A DNA stretch of 64,000 nt from a bacterium (GTDB lineage: Bacteria > Bacillota > Bacilli > Lactobacillales > Streptococcaceae), in the NCBI GenBank assembly GCA_905221385.1, contig CAJNCV010000002.1, forward strand, positions 179,754-243,753, read 5' to 3'. The translations under genes and the position numbers were made by a program. The notes beneath the pieces are model-generated. The model ran no database searches. It worked only from the letters and a program-made list of their open reading frames with translations, and was not told the origin of the DNA. Position 1 is the first letter of the stretch. Each line of letters starts with the position of its first letter. This document shows positions 19,297 to 27,960 of this stretch, piece by piece.

Positions 19297-19998
19297 TTAA
19301 TGCCCCTCCCCTTCTAAATGCCCACTATCAGATGCAATAACTCCATCACGAATTACAATCTGACGTTTTGCATAAGCCGCAATCTCAGGCTCATGCGTGA
19401 CCATAATAATGGTTCTTCCTTCTTCATTTAACTCCACCAAGAGTTCCATGATTTGGCTTCCTGTCCTTGTATCCAAAGCTCCAGTTGGTTCATCTGCCAG
19501 AATAATCGAAGGATTGTTGACAAGGGCACGGGCAATAGCTACCCGTTGTTTTTGCCCACCAGATAATTCCGAAGGTAAGTGGTGACTTCTATCTGTCAAG
19601 TCTACTTTTTTCAAATAGGTCTCTGCCAATTTACGGCGTTTGGAAGCTGAAACTCCAGCATATATTAAAGGCAATTCAACATTCTGAAGGGCATCTAGTT
19701 TAGACAAAAGAAAGAATTGTTGAAAGACAAAGCCAATCTCTTGGTTACGGACTTTGGCCAACTGTTTTTCATCTAATTGAGCCACTTCTTTCCCCTCTAA
19801 GTAATACTCACCACTAGTTGGTGTGTCCAACATTCCAATAGTATTCATTAGAGTAGATTTTCCAGAACCAGACGGTCCCATAATAGCAACAAACTCTCCC
19901 TCATTCACTTCTAAGTTGATATTTTTCAAAACCTGAAGTTCCTGATCTCCATTTCGATAACTCCGACAGATATTTTTTAGACTAATTAGTTTCTTCAT
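19297..19998 (-). CDS. ABC transporter ATP-binding protein, MacB/LolD type
   Basis: A 233-aa ATPase with Walker [10 protein letters not shown] (about residues 41-49), Q-loop FVFQQFFLL, signature [14 protein letters not shown] and Walker [13 protein letters not shown]. It energises the MacB-type permease encoded immediately downstream. Its start overlaps the adaptor gene end by 17 nt, so translation is coupled. Length and motifs are typical; nothing is missing. Confidence 0.93.
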   Translation of the reverse strand: MKKLISLKNICRSYRNGDQELQVLKNINLEVNEGEFVAIMGPSGSGKSTLMNTIGMLDTPTSGEYYLEGKEVAQLDEKQLAKVRNQEIGFVFQQFFLLSKLDALQNVELPLIYAGVSASKRRKLAETYLKKVDLTDRSHHLPSELSGGQKQRVAIARALVNNPSIILADEPTGALDTRTGSQIMELLVELNEEGRTIIMVTHEPEIAAYAKRQIVIRDGVIASDSGHLEGEGH

Positions 19999-21133
19999 CA
20001 GCCTTCACCTCTTTTCCTTCTTCCAAGGAAGTTGTTGGATTACTGATGACTTTAGTTCCATTTGTCAAACCAGAAGTGATTTCCTGGTTTTCTGCGTCAG
20101 CATTTCCTAGGCTAACTTCGATTTTCTTAGCCTTATTCTCTTCGTCAACAACCCAGACATAGTTTTTACCTTCTTCCTCTACAATGCTGGTTAATGGTAC
20201 GAGAAGAGATGTACTGTCGCTCTTAACTTCTACACTAACAGAAAATCCTTGCTTCAACTCACCGATATCACTCGTAATTTCAATAGTGTATGGATATTTA
20301 GGGCCAACATTCGATGCACCTGTACCATTGCTTCCATCAGCACCACTCTTTGAGTAAGTTGCGATATAGTTGATCTTCCCTGTCCAAGTCTTATCTGGGT
20401 AGACTTTAGAAGTGAAGGTCACTTCTTGTCCGACTGAAATCTTGGCAAGATTGTACTCAGATAATTCGCCTTTAACTTGCAAATTTTCATTGCTCACTAC
20501 ATGAACTATTACTTTGCCATTACCCGCAGAAGATTTGGAAAGATCACGATTCACCTCTGCAACTGTTCCTTCTATCGTGCTTAAAATAGTTGTCGCATCT
20601 AATTGAGCCTTTGCTTTTTTAACTTGAGCTTCTGCATCTGCACGATTATCACGTGCATCCTTAATTTGAGAATCAAGAGAAGATACTGTATTACTCTCTG
20701 AACCACCATATTCTTCAGAGTAAGTAAGGGCTTTACTTCGAGATTCTTTTAATTCACTAATATGACGATCAATCTTTGCTACTGCACGATTAGCAGCATC
20801 ATATGCCGCCTGAGCATCGGAACTATTGTATTTTACTAATGCTTGTCCTTTTTCAACCTTATCTCCAACAGAGACTAAAATTTCTTCAATCTCACCCATA
20901 CTTGCATCAAAATATACATACTGTTCATTTTTTACAGTAACAGTTCCAGATAAAAGAATAGATGAGGCAACTGTTCCTTCTTTGGCAGTCACCAAATGAG
21001 AGGTCGTATCTTTAACAGCAACCTTAGAAGGTTGTCTAAAAAGTAAAATCCCCATAGCCCCGACAATAATAACACTTGCAATTCCAATGACTGTGTAAAA
21101 TGTCCTTTTTTTCCTTTTCGTATTCTTCTTCAT
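19982..21133 (-). CDS. MacA-like membrane fusion (adaptor) protein
   Basis: A 383-aa adaptor anchored by one N-terminal helix (about residues 12-33) after a Lys/Arg-rich cytoplasmic tail. It contains a split lipoyl domain (GDKVEKGQALVKYNS and TILSTIEGTVAEVN), a helical hairpin rich in Asp, Ala and Lys, and beta-barrel and membrane-proximal domains. I chose the ATG at 21133 (MKKNTKRKK), which has GAAAGG upstream; in-frame codons further out would precede the positive tail with unrelated residues. It is the first gene of the ABC efflux unit. No TolC-like partner exists in Gram-positive cells, so it probably caps the permease or crosses the wall. Confidence 0.9.
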   Translation of the reverse strand: MKKNTKRKKRTFYTVIGIASVIIVGAMGILLFRQPSKVAVKDTTSHLVTAKEGTVASSILLSGTVTVKNEQYVYFDASMGEIEEILVSVGDKVEKGQALVKYNSSDAQAAYDAANRAVAKIDRHISELKESRSKALTYSEEYGGSESNTVSSLDSQIKDARDNRADAEAQVKKAKAQLDATTILSTIEGTVAEVNRDLSKSSAGNGKVIVHVVSNENLQVKGELSEYNLAKISVGQEVTFTSKVYPDKTWTGKINYIATYSKSGADGSNGTGASNVGPKYPYTIEITSDIGELKQGFSVSVEVKSDSTSLLVPLTSIVEEEGKNYVWVVDEENKAKKIEVSLGNADAENQEITSGLTNGTKVISNPTTSLEEGKEVKADEETN

Positions 21134-21167
21134 CCTAAAATGCCTTTCATATTTTCCATTAAAGTCC

Positions 21168-21196
21168 ATTATATCAAATTTATCCACTATGAACAA
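21168..21196 (-). promoter_or_regulatory. Promoter of the MacAB-like efflux operon
   Basis: On the minus strand TTGTTC, a 17-bp spacer and TGA-TATAAT (-10 at 21173-21168) lie 34 nt upstream of the adaptor start. Confidence 0.65.
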
Positions 21197-21346
21197 TAAT
21201 TGTATAGCGAGAAAAGAGAAACATTCAGGAAATGGGGCTTATTTTTATTTAATTTATACAGAATTATGCTAGTAACATTATACACCTTATTTCTATATTT
21301 AATTTAGCAAGTGATTTCTACTATTTCTTTAGAGCGTAGCAGATTT

Positions 21347-21375
21347 TTGCATTCAAAAAATAAAAACGATAGAAT
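21347..21375 (+). promoter_or_regulatory. gor promoter
   Basis: TTGCAT (21347-21352), a 17-bp spacer and TAGAAT (21370-21375), with AAGGAG downstream before the gor ATG. Confidence 0.6.
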
Positions 21376-21404
21376 ATGACTATCAAAGCTATAAGGAGTT
21401 TTCA

Positions 21405-22751
21405 ATGAGAGAATATGATATCATCACCATCGGTGGAGGAAGCGGCGGTATCGCCACTATGAACCGCGCTGGTGAACACGGTGCTAAAGCAGCTGTTATT
21501 GAAGAGAAAAAATTAGGTGGAACTTGTGTCAACGTCGGCTGTGTTCCTAAGAAAATCATGTGGTACGGAGCGCAAATCGCTGAAAGCTTCCACCACTACG
21601 GCCCTGACTATGGTTTTACAAGTTCAGATGTTCAATTTGATTTCGCAAAACTTCGTCAAAATCGTGAAGCCTACATCGATCGTGCCCGCTCGTCTTATGA
21701 TGGTAGTTTCAAGCGCAACGGGGTTGATTTGATTGAAGGTCGTGCTCATTTTGTTGATGCCCACACCGTCAGCGTTAATGGCGAATTGATTCGTGCCAAG
21801 CATATCGTGATTGCTACTGGAGCTCGTCCAAGCATCCCAACTATCCCTGGAGCTAAACTCGGTGGTAGCTCAGACGATGTCTTTGCTTGGGAGCAACTTC
21901 CTGACTCCGTTGCGATTCTTGGAGCTGGTTATATCGCCGTTGAATTAGCAGGTGTTCTCCATGCACTTGGTGTAAAAACTGATTTGTTCGTCCGCCGCGA
22001 CCGTCCTTTGCGTGGTTTTGATAGCTACATCGTTGAAGGTCTTGTCAATGAAATGGAAAAAACAGGCCTGCCTTTGCATACACATAAGGTTCCGGTCAGA
22101 CTCGAAAAAACTGAGCAAGGCATTACGATTCATTTCGAAGATGGCTCTAGTCACACTGCAAGCCAAGTTATCTGGGCTATCGGCCGCCGTCCAAATGTAG
22201 ACGGGTTGGAGTTAGAAAAGGCTGGAGTTACACTCAACGAACGAGGATTTATCCAAGTTGATGAGTATCAAAATACAGTTGTAGATGGCATCTACGCCCT
22301 TGGAGACGTGACTGGTGAGAAGGAACTAACTCCAGTAGCCATCAAGGCAGGACGTACCCTATCTGAACGTCTCTTTAATGGGAAAACAAGTGCTAAGATG
22401 GACTACTCCACTATCCCTACCGTTGTCTTCTCCCACCCAGCGATCGGAACTGTCGGTTTAACTGAGGATCAAGCTATCAAAGAATACGGCCAAGATAACA
22501 TCAAAGTCTACAAGTCAAGCTTTGCATCTATGTACTCTGCCGTTACAAGCCATCGTCAAGAATCTCGCTTCAAACTCATCACCGCTGGTGCAGATGAAAA
22601 AGTTGTTGGCCTACACGGACTTGGTTACGGAGTGGATGAGATGATTCAAGGATTCGCTGTCGCTATCAAGATGGGAGCAACCAAGGCGGACTTTGATGCT
22701 ACAGTAGCTATCCACCCAACTGCCTCAGAAGAATTTGTAACCATGCGCTAA
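21405..22751 (+). CDS. gor: Glutathione-disulfide reductase
   Basis: A flavoprotein that reduces oxidised glutathione with NADPH, part of oxidative-stress defence; streptococci import glutathione. The 448-aa protein has FAD-binding [13 protein letters not shown], the redox disulfide in [13 protein letters not shown] (about residues 37-49), NAD(P)-binding [13 protein letters not shown], and the C-terminal catalytic His in [13 protein letters not shown]. The start has AAGGAG. It has its own promoter and terminator and is divergent from the efflux operon. Confidence 0.95.
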   Translation: MREYDIITIGGGSGGIATMNRAGEHGAKAAVIEEKKLGGTCVNVGCVPKKIMWYGAQIAESFHHYGPDYGFTSSDVQFDFAKLRQNREAYIDRARSSYDGSFKRNGVDLIEGRAHFVDAHTVSVNGELIRAKHIVIATGARPSIPTIPGAKLGGSSDDVFAWEQLPDSVAILGAGYIAVELAGVLHALGVKTDLFVRRDRPLRGFDSYIVEGLVNEMEKTGLPLHTHKVPVRLEKTEQGITIHFEDGSSHTASQVIWAIGRRPNVDGLELEKAGVTLNERGFIQVDEYQNTVVDGIYALGDVTGEKELTPVAIKAGRTLSERLFNGKTSAKMDYSTIPTVVFSHPAIGTVGLTEDQAIKEYGQDNIKVYKSSFASMYSAVTSHRQESRFKLITAGADEKVVGLHGLGYGVDEMIQGFAVAIKMGATKADFDATVAIHPTASEEFVTMR

Positions 22752-22758
22752 TTATTGT

Positions 22759-22783
22759 AAGAGACCTCTTGAGATCTCTTTTT
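22759..22783 (+). terminator. gor terminator
   Basis: AAGAGACCTC / GAGATCTCTT hairpin with a 2-nt loop and a following T-run, 8 nt after the stop. Confidence 0.75.
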
Positions 22784-22833
22784 ACTTGTAAAATCGGCTG
22801 TTACAAAATTGTTACCTTGATTTCAAAAATAGG

Positions 22834-22861
22834 TTGACTTTTGTTTCTGAATTAGTATAAT
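22834..22861 (+). promoter_or_regulatory. bioY promoter
   Basis: TTGACT (22834-22839), a 16-bp spacer and TATAAT (22856-22861). Imperfect half-sites related to GGTTAAC lie over the -35 and just before the start codon, possibly a BirA-type operator, but the match is weak. Confidence 0.65.
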
Positions 22862-22894
22862 AGTTACTATAATTTTGAAAAGAGGTTAACAGTT

Positions 22895-23431
22895 TTGAAA
22901 AAAGCTCATATCTATGCTATCCCTGCTGTCGGTGCTGCTCTCATCGCCGTATTGGCACAAATCAGTCTCCCTATCGGTCCTGTTCCCTTCACTCTGCAAA
23001 ACTTTGCAATCGGTCTGATTGCTACTGTTTTTAGACCCAGAGAAGCCGTCCTATCTGTAGCTCTCTATCTCCTACTGGGTGCCATTGGTCTACCTGTCTT
23101 TGCAGGGGGTGGTGCAGGATTTCACGTTTTAGTCGGTCCAAGCTCAGGCTATCTTTGGTTTGACCTTGTCTATGCAGGATTTACATCTTATCTCATCCAT
23201 CAAAAAAGTGGCTATATCCGCATTTTCCTAGGCAACCTCTTGGGTGATTCCCTCGTCTTTGTCGGGGGAATTCTCAGCCTCCACTTCCTTACTGGTATGC
23301 CACTTGACAAAGCACTCGCTGTTGGCGTCCTTCCCTTTATCCTCCCTGACCTTGGTAAGATTATTGCCATTAGTTTCATTGGTCGCCTACTATTACAACG
23401 ACTTAGGGGACAAGCATACTTCTCAATTTAA
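22895..23431 (+). CDS. bioY: Biotin transporter substrate-binding component BioY
   Basis: The S-component of a biotin ECF transporter, 178 aa with about six membrane helices. Family motifs include GPVPFTLQNFAIGL near residue 28, the region ending GLPVFAGGGAG near residue 67, and LPDLGKIIAI near the end. Translation starts at TTG (22895) with GAGGT upstream; no closer ATG fits the family N-terminus. No EcfA or EcfT gene is adjacent, so it should share the housekeeping energising module encoded elsewhere. It ends at a terminator shared with convergent ydbC. Confidence 0.92.
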   Translation: MKKAHIYAIPAVGAALIAVLAQISLPIGPVPFTLQNFAIGLIATVFRPREAVLSVALYLLLGAIGLPVFAGGGAGFHVLVGPSSGYLWFDLVYAGFTSYLIHQKSGYIRIFLGNLLGDSLVFVGGILSLHFLTGMPLDKALAVGVLPFILPDLGKIIAISFIGRLLLQRLRGQAYFSI

Positions 23432-23434
23432 CCC

Positions 23435-23470
23435 AAAAAGGATACTGAGTCAAAAACTCAATATCCTTTT
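23435..23470. terminator. Bidirectional terminator between bioY and ydbC
   Basis: A long stem, AAAAGGATAnTGAGT paired with ACTCAATATCCTTTT, around a short A-rich loop. The ydbC stop codon lies at its right edge. Confidence 0.9.
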
Positions 23471-23687
23471 ATTGATTTCCTTTAAAAGCATCTACCATTA
23501 CCTGAAATTCTTCATTTGAAAGAGTGATTCCTTTGCCCATTTTGGTATGATCAGGGCTCCAAGAACGAATATCAAACTTTGCTGGTGCTCCATTAAAGCT
23601 GACTCGGTTTAATTCCTTGGTCCATCCTTTCTCATTTTCAGACAAGGTCAGTAAGTGTTCTTCGATTTCAAATGTAAATTCTGCCAT
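23469..23687 (-). CDS. ydbC: YdbC-type PC4-like single-stranded DNA-binding protein
   Basis: A 72-aa protein close in sequence to lactococcal YdbC, whose structure with oligo-dT shows a PC4 (transcription coactivator p15) fold binding single-stranded DNA. Recognisable segments are LSENEKGWTKELNRVSFNG and DIRSWSPDHTKMGKGITLS. The conserved basic and aromatic residues line the DNA-binding groove in the homologue. Its role in the cell is not settled; DNA repair or transcription are both plausible. Single-gene unit with AAAGGAG-like site before the ATG and a shared terminator. Confidence 0.85.
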   Translation of the reverse strand: MAEFTFEIEEHLLTLSENEKGWTKELNRVSFNGAPAKFDIRSWSPDHTKMGKGITLSNEEFQVMVDAFKGNQ

Positions 23688-23790
23688 TTTAACTCCTTTA
23701 CGTGATATGCTTTATCTAGTCTATTCGTAAAAATCTTGTAGTTTTTAGGAAAATTTTATATAATGTGGATATATAAGAAGGGAGACACCT

Positions 23791-24111
23791 ATGACGTACA
23801 CATTCAAGCAAGTCTTAGATAAGATACAAGACTTTCTCAGTGGACATAATGAACAAGATTATTCTGAAAACGACTCCCTTATTAGCACAATTGAACAGGC
23901 CATCCAGAAAAAAACGGCTGTTCATGTCATACTTGCTGAGACAAGTTTTACAGGTGATATTGTCAAATATGATACCAGTCGTCAACAGATTATTGTCAAA
24001 AATTTTACAAAAAATGTGACACGTATCATCCGAACCACTGATATCAAAAGGCTACGTTTTGTCCCATCCACTGTCCAGAGAGCTCAAAAAAATAGATTTA
24101 AGAAAGAGTGA
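23791..24111 (+). CDS. Hypothetical protein, small beta-rich
   Basis: I do not recognise this 106-aa protein with certainty. The N-terminal half is helical and acidic (FKQVLDKIQDFLSGHNEQDY). The C-terminal half looks like a five-strand beta domain (VHVILAETSFTGDIVKYD, then ITRIIRTTDIKRLRF-like spacing), which loosely recalls YolD-like or Sm-like folds. It ends in a basic tail. GGGAG precedes the ATG. It is a single gene and a hairpin overlaps its stop codon. In the pneumococcal map as I recall it, a homologue sits at the same place between the ydbC and trmD regions. Confidence 0.7.
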   Translation: MTYTFKQVLDKIQDFLSGHNEQDYSENDSLISTIEQAIQKKTAVHVILAETSFTGDIVKYDTSRQQIIVKNFTKNVTRIIRTTDIKRLRFVPSTVQRAQKNRFKKE

Positions 24112-24135
24112 GATGTTCATTGCATCCCACTCTTT
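24104..24135. terminator. Terminator overlapping the end of the 106-aa gene
   Basis: AAGAGTGAGATG paired with GCATCCCACTCTT (one mismatch) followed by a T-run. The stop codon TGA at 24109 lies inside the stem. Confidence 0.8.
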
Positions 24136-24138
24136 TTC

Positions 24139-24477
24139 TTAACGGATTTGTTCAAAATGCAGATGGACTGCGATGTGGTCACCGTAACCACTTCTCTCCA
24201 AATCACGTTGTAAGCGGTAAGAAATATAATGTTCTGCGATGGTGATATATCCTGCCCCCAACAAACGATTTTCAACCATTGATTGGATCATACTGATGGT
24301 CGCACGTTCTACTTTTGCTTCTTCCAAGTCCAAGACTACCTTTTTAGTAACTTGAGCTAGGTTTTGACGCAGGTCATCGGTCAAAACATAAACTGTTTGA
24401 GCTGCTTTTAGGACAGCTTGGTAGATTTTATCTGGATCAAAGTCAGCAACTTCTCCGTTACGTTTGATTACTTGCAT
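24139..24477 (-). CDS. Stand-alone ATP-cone domain protein
   Basis: A 112-aa protein that is almost entirely an ATP-cone: VIKRNGEVADFDPDKIYQAVLKA at the start, then a helical core and HYISYRLQRDLERS. ATP-cones are nucleotide-sensing domains normally fused to ribonucleotide reductases or to the zinc ribbon of NrdR. Here there is neither a zinc ribbon nor a reductase domain, and the full-length cone is followed by only a short tail. It lies 11 nt after trmD in the rimM-trmD unit. A role in sensing ATP/dATP for an unknown partner is an inference. Confidence 0.8.
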   Translation of the reverse strand: MQVIKRNGEVADFDPDKIYQAVLKAAQTVYVLTDDLRQNLAQVTKKVVLDLEEAKVERATISMIQSMVENRLLGAGYITIAEHYISYRLQRDLERSGYGDHIAVHLHFEQIR

Positions 24478-24488
24478 AAGATTCTCCT

Positions 24489-25211
24489 TTATTCTTTGTT
24501 TTCTCTGATTTCAGCCAGCATCTTTTCTTCTTCGGCTGTTAGTTGATAGTTTTCTAGCAGGTCAGGTCTGCGCTGGTAGGTTTTCTTTAGACTCTCATAC
24601 AGTCGCCACTGGCGAATTTTTTCATGGTGCCCACTCATGAGCACATCTGGAACCACCATGCCTCGATAGTCATAAGGACGTGTGTATTGGGGATATTCGA
24701 GGAGTCCTGAAGAAAAACTATCGTCTTGATGACTAGACTCCTTGCCAATCACTTCAGGAATCAGGCGAACCGTAGCATCAATCATGGTCATGGCCGCCAA
24801 TTCACCACCAGTCAGGACATAATCTCCTAGGGAAATTTCATCGGTTACCAAGGTCTTGATGCGCTCGTCATATCCTTCGTAGTGACCGCAGATAAAGATA
24901 AGCTCCTCTTCTTGGGCTAAATCTTCAGCGTAGGCTTGATCGAACTGTTTCCCAGCAGGATCGAGAAGAATGACGCGGGGATTTTTCTTTTCAATGGCGT
25001 CAAAAGCATCGAAAATGGGTTGGGCGCGGAGCAACATTCCCTGACCGCCTCCGTAGGGCTCATCGTCAACATGACGGGCCTTTTCAGCATATTCTCTGAA
25101 ATTATGGTACTGGACATCCAAGAGCCCTTTTTCTCGAGCCTTTCCAACAATCGAGTGCTCCAGTGGAGAAAACATCTCAGGAAAGAGGGTTAAAATATCA
25201 ATCTTCATCAT
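24489..25211 (-). CDS. trmD: tRNA (guanosine(37)-N1)-methyltransferase
   Basis: Methylates G37 next to the anticodon to prevent frameshifting. The 240-aa SPOUT-fold enzyme has the trefoil-knot SAM site with [13 protein letters not shown] and [13 protein letters not shown]. It overlaps rimM by 14 nt, the usual rimM-trmD pairing. A C-terminal dimer-completing domain ends in [15 protein letters not shown]. Length and motifs are normal. Confidence 0.97.
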   Translation of the reverse strand: MMKIDILTLFPEMFSPLEHSIVGKAREKGLLDVQYHNFREYAEKARHVDDEPYGGGQGMLLRAQPIFDAFDAIEKKNPRVILLDPAGKQFDQAYAEDLAQEEELIFICGHYEGYDERIKTLVTDEISLGDYVLTGGELAAMTMIDATVRLIPEVIGKESSHQDDSFSSGLLEYPQYTRPYDYRGMVVPDVLMSGHHEKIRQWRLYESLKKTYQRRPDLLENYQLTAEEEKMLAEIRENKE

Positions 25212-25716
25212 CTAGTCCTTCTAAGATTTCCACCTCGACCCGCTTGTTTGGAATATCAACATTGAGAACCACTGGTGGGATATAAGGTAAAAGCAAATCA
25301 CGCCTACCTTTTCGCTTGACCACCCAGACATCATTGGCACCTGGTTGTAGAATCTCCTTGATAGTTCCAATCAAGTTGTCTCCCTCGTAAACATCCAAAC
25401 CGATAATCTCGTGATAATAGAATTCACCATCATCTAAATCGTTCAAATCTTCCTCAGCGACCTTGAGGCTATAACCCTTGTACTTTTCAATTGCATTGAT
25501 ATGGTACATGTCTTTGAATTTGATAATGTCAAAGTTCTTATGCTTACGGTGGCTAGCAATGGTCACTGTTTGGACAAACTGATCTTTTTCATCGAATAAA
25601 GCCAGCTCTGCTCCCTTTTTAAATCGATCTTCTGCAAAATCCGTCACAGACAAGACTCGCATCTCACCCTGCAGACCCTGCGTATTGACGATTTTCCCAA
25701 CATTAAAGTAGTTCAT
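25198..25716 (-). CDS. rimM: Ribosome maturation factor RimM
   Basis: Assists assembly of the 30S head around S19. The 172-aa protein has an N-terminal RimM beta-barrel ([18 protein letters not shown]) and a C-terminal PRC-barrel ([12 protein letters not shown] ... [13 protein letters not shown]). It is translationally coupled to trmD by a 14-nt overlap. In many genomes rpsP lies directly upstream; here a frameshifted gene, a MazG-like gene and khpA lie between them. Confidence 0.96.
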   Translation of the reverse strand: MNYFNVGKIVNTQGLQGEMRVLSVTDFAEDRFKKGAELALFDEKDQFVQTVTIASHRKHKNFDIIKFKDMYHINAIEKYKGYSLKVAEEDLNDLDDGEFYYHEIIGLDVYEGDNLIGTIKEILQPGANDVWVVKRKGRRDLLLPYIPPVVLNVDIPNKRVEVEILEGLDDED

Positions 25717-25789
25717 CTTGTCTCCTGTATCTATTTCTATCCTTTATTTTATCACGTTCCAGGGATTTTCACAAGTTGGAGAAAATCAG

Positions 25790-26340
25790 CTATAATCCCA
25801 AAATTGCTAGTAGTTTCCTCTTTAATGTTAATTTATATTTGAAAGAAGAGATATTTATATTCCCGTTATACATATTACTATAAAATGTATACTCCCCAAT
25901 TTGACCTTGACTTGTTTTCCATTTCATTCTTAAACTAGGTATAGTCTCAGGTAAATTTGTATGAATCAATAAGCATGTATAATTTTTTAAATTTTAATTG
26001 TATGTATTTTATCTTGAACGATTAAACGATTACTTTTTGAATCATAGATTAAAGAATAAAATTCTATAATTTCAATATCAACTTCTTTTGGATAAAAAAT
26101 CAAATGGTTATAATATTTATCATTTTTATTATGTTTAAACTCATAAATATGATGAAATCTCGTATGTAAGGAATCAAATTCGATTGGTTTAATTGCCTGA
26201 ATTCCGATATTATTAATATAGGCCTTATTCTGGAAACTAATTTTTAAAATTACACCTATAAAAGTCGAAATCTGTATAATTCGTAATAACCAATCAATAT
26301 ACATCGCCCAGTCTATTTTTAAAAAATAATCAGTGTTCAA
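25790..26340 (-). pseudogene. Frameshifted unknown membrane-anchored protein gene
   Basis: The first part (26340 to 25987) encodes 117 aa from a TTG start overlapping the MazG-like gene stop; residues about 15-33 form one membrane helix. It then stops in an A-rich run. Reading continues without a stop for about 60 more codons in another frame down to a TAG at 25790, with protein-like content such as MKWKTSQGQIGEYTFYSN. The shift falls in or beside a run of six A, a slippage-prone site. The intact product would be about 180 aa. I do not recognise the family. The segment is more AT-rich than its neighbours. Confidence 0.65.
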
Positions 26341-26674
26341 TATTTCTCAAATCTCCCTCCAAAAAACTCTCCAAATCACGTTCATGCTGGTACTTAATGG
26401 CAGCCTTCTTATCTTTGTCAAAGATGGTTTTGGTTAGGTCGATGTCATTAATGGCTGCAATTGCAACAGTGTAGTGAATGATATCAGCCAGTTCTTTAGC
26501 AAGTTCCTCGTTCGAATCTTGAACTCCCTCTTTTCGACCAGAGCGACCATTCAAAACTTCAGCTACTTCTCCAACTTCCTCCACTAGCTTGATAAAAAGA
26601 CCTTCCTCAGTCCGAGACTGCTGGTAATGTTCGAGTAAGTAGTCTTGTAATTGTCTAAACGTTAAATCCTTCAT
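26330..26674 (-). CDS. MazG-like nucleotide pyrophosphohydrolase
   Basis: A 114-aa all-alpha NTP pyrophosphohydrolase. The metal-binding pattern is EEVGEVAEV around residue 31, then EELAKELADIIHY with the second acidic cluster. Single-domain MazG-like enzymes hydrolyse non-canonical or excess nucleoside triphosphates. I chose the ATG at 26674 (MKDLTFRQL) with AAGGAG upstream; an in-frame ATG at 26704 lies inside the preceding terminator. The downstream TTG-started gene overlaps its stop. Confidence 0.85.
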   Translation of the reverse strand: MKDLTFRQLQDYLLEHYQQSRTEEGLFIKLVEEVGEVAEVLNGRSGRKEGVQDSNEELAKELADIIHYTVAIAAINDIDLTKTIFDKDKKAAIKYQHERDLESFLEGDLRNIEH

Positions 26675-26688
26675 AGCCTGCTCCTTGC

Positions 26689-26715
26689 AAAAAAAGCGAG
26701 ACATTCGTCCCGCCC
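26689..26715 (-). terminator. Terminator of the rpsP-khpA unit
   Basis: GCGGGAC-GAAT-GTCTCGC stem on the minus strand followed by seven T, right after khpA and just before the MazG-like ribosome-binding site. Confidence 0.85.
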
Positions 26716-26718
26716 TTG

Positions 26719-26958
26719 TTATTTTTCGTCAATAACGATTCTTACTTTTTTGTCTTCAGTTGGGACAGAGTAGACAATCGTTCTTATCGCAGAAATGGTG
26801 CGACCCTTACGACCGATTACACGACCCACATCGCTTTGATCAAGATCCAAATGATATTCCAAAAATTCTGGTGTATCTTCAATCTTGATAGTTAAGGCAT
26901 CTGGTTGTGAAATCAAGGGTTTCACAATCGCAATAATGAGATTTTCAATCGTATCCAT
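26719..26958 (-). CDS. khpA: KH-domain RNA-binding protein KhpA
   Basis: A 79-aa single KH-domain protein. The GxxG loop that contacts RNA is in [16 protein letters not shown]. In pneumococcus KhpA forms a complex with KhpB (EloR/Jag) and influences cell elongation, partly through ftsA expression. It lies 19 nt downstream of rpsP, the conserved arrangement, and is followed by a strong terminator. Confidence 0.93.
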   Translation of the reverse strand: MDTIENLIIAIVKPLISQPDALTIKIEDTPEFLEYHLDLDQSDVGRVIGRKGRTISAIRTIVYSVPTEDKKVRIVIDEK

Positions 26959-26977
26959 CTGTCAACCTACTTTAAAC

Positions 26978-27250
26978 TTATTTTGAGAATTTAGAATCGT
27001 GGAATTTTTTCAATACGCCTTCTTTTGAAAGGATGTTACGAACTGTATCTGAAGGTTGAGCTCCATCAGCCAACCATGCAAGAACGCGGTCTTCTTTCAA
27101 AGTTACTTGGTTTTCAGCAACAAGTGGGTTGTATGTTCCAACTGTTTCAATGAAACGTCCGTCACGTGGTGAACGTGAATCTGCTACGTTGATACGGTAG
27201 AAAGGTTTTTTCTTAGAACCCATACGAGTCAAACGGATTTTAACTGCCAT
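26978..27250 (-). CDS. rpsP: 30S ribosomal protein bS16
   Basis: A small-subunit protein of 90 aa with the family start [20 protein letters not shown] and [14 protein letters not shown]. It is co-transcribed with khpA from a consensus promoter about 64 nt upstream. Length is normal for Firmicutes. Confidence 0.97.
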   Translation of the reverse strand: MAVKIRLTRMGSKKKPFYRINVADSRSPRDGRFIETVGTYNPLVAENQVTLKEDRVLAWLADGAQPSDTVRNILSKEGVLKKFHDSKFSK

Positions 27251-27314
27251 TTTTAAAGTCTCTTTTCTTATTTTTTATTTCGGTGAAATAGCTGAGCTAT
27301 TTAGCACATGTTCT

Positions 27315-27342
27315 ATTATAGCAGATTTCTGACAGGTGTCAA
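27315..27342 (-). promoter_or_regulatory. rpsP-khpA promoter
   Basis: On the minus strand TTGACA (27342-27337), a 16-bp spacer and TATAAT (27320-27315). The 16 nt AGAAATCTGCTATAAT recur almost exactly in the divergent promoter on the other strand. Confidence 0.85.
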
Positions 27343-27387
27343 GAAAAAAACTTGACAGAGTTTTAAATTTTTTTACTACTAGAAATC

Positions 27388-27396
27388 TGTTATAAT
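27388..27396 (+). promoter_or_regulatory. Extended -10 promoter of the 177-aa gene
   Basis: TGT-TATAAT, preceded by AGAAATC exactly as in the divergent rpsP promoter. The -35 region is T-rich and weak. Confidence 0.6.
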
Positions 27397-27426
27397 ATTA
27401 AAGAAAAAATTAGAAAGAAATCGTTT

Positions 27427-27960
27427 ATGAATACCATTTTAGAAAAATTATATAAGGACCATCAAGTCAAACCCTTCATCTCTCCTGAACGTGATTTGGA
27501 TGCTTGGCTCTTAAATCCCAAGCCTGTTCCCAAACGAAACATGGAATTATTAACAGATGATTTACTAGCAGGAGATATCATTTTGTTATGGAGAATTCAG
27601 TTTGGTACTTTTACTACTGAAAGCTGGTTTCCTAAATATTTCGAGTACACTTATGGTATTGATGCACCAAAACATCTAAGCAGTCTCGTAGAAAAAGGCT
27701 ATACTATTATCGAAACTGCCTTCGACTCACTTGACCATCTGAATGCTACAATGAAAAAGAATATCCTCAAAGGTAAGGGAGTTACAGGACTTTCTAAGAT
27801 GAAAGCTGCTGATCTTGATAAAGCTCTTCATGAAAACTTATCAGAAGAGGAATTGGCTAGTCACTTTTCGATTCGAGGCTACAAATTGACTCCAAAGGGA
27901 GAGCAGATACTGGAACAATATCAGGAAATTATCGACCGCCATCCAAAGAAAAATCTCTAA
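27427..27960 (+). CDS. Hypothetical protein with a SAP-like helical motif
   Basis: A 177-aa soluble protein of unknown function. The middle contains a WRIQFGTFTTESWFPKYFEY segment, and the C-terminal third (roughly residues 110-165, KKNILKGKGVTGLSKMKAADLDKAL then YKLTPKGEQIL) resembles SAP-like DNA-binding helices, where a Gly-hydrophobic-Lys-Ala-Leu pattern is usual. Similar proteins occur in streptococci, but I know of no function. GAAAG precedes the ATG. It is divergent from rpsP with its own promoter and stands alone. Confidence 0.7.
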   Translation: MNTILEKLYKDHQVKPFISPERDLDAWLLNPKPVPKRNMELLTDDLLAGDIILLWRIQFGTFTTESWFPKYFEYTYGIDAPKHLSSLVEKGYTIIETAFDSLDHLNATMKKNILKGKGVTGLSKMKAADLDKALHENLSEEELASHFSIRGYKLTPKGEQILEQYQEIIDRHPKKNL

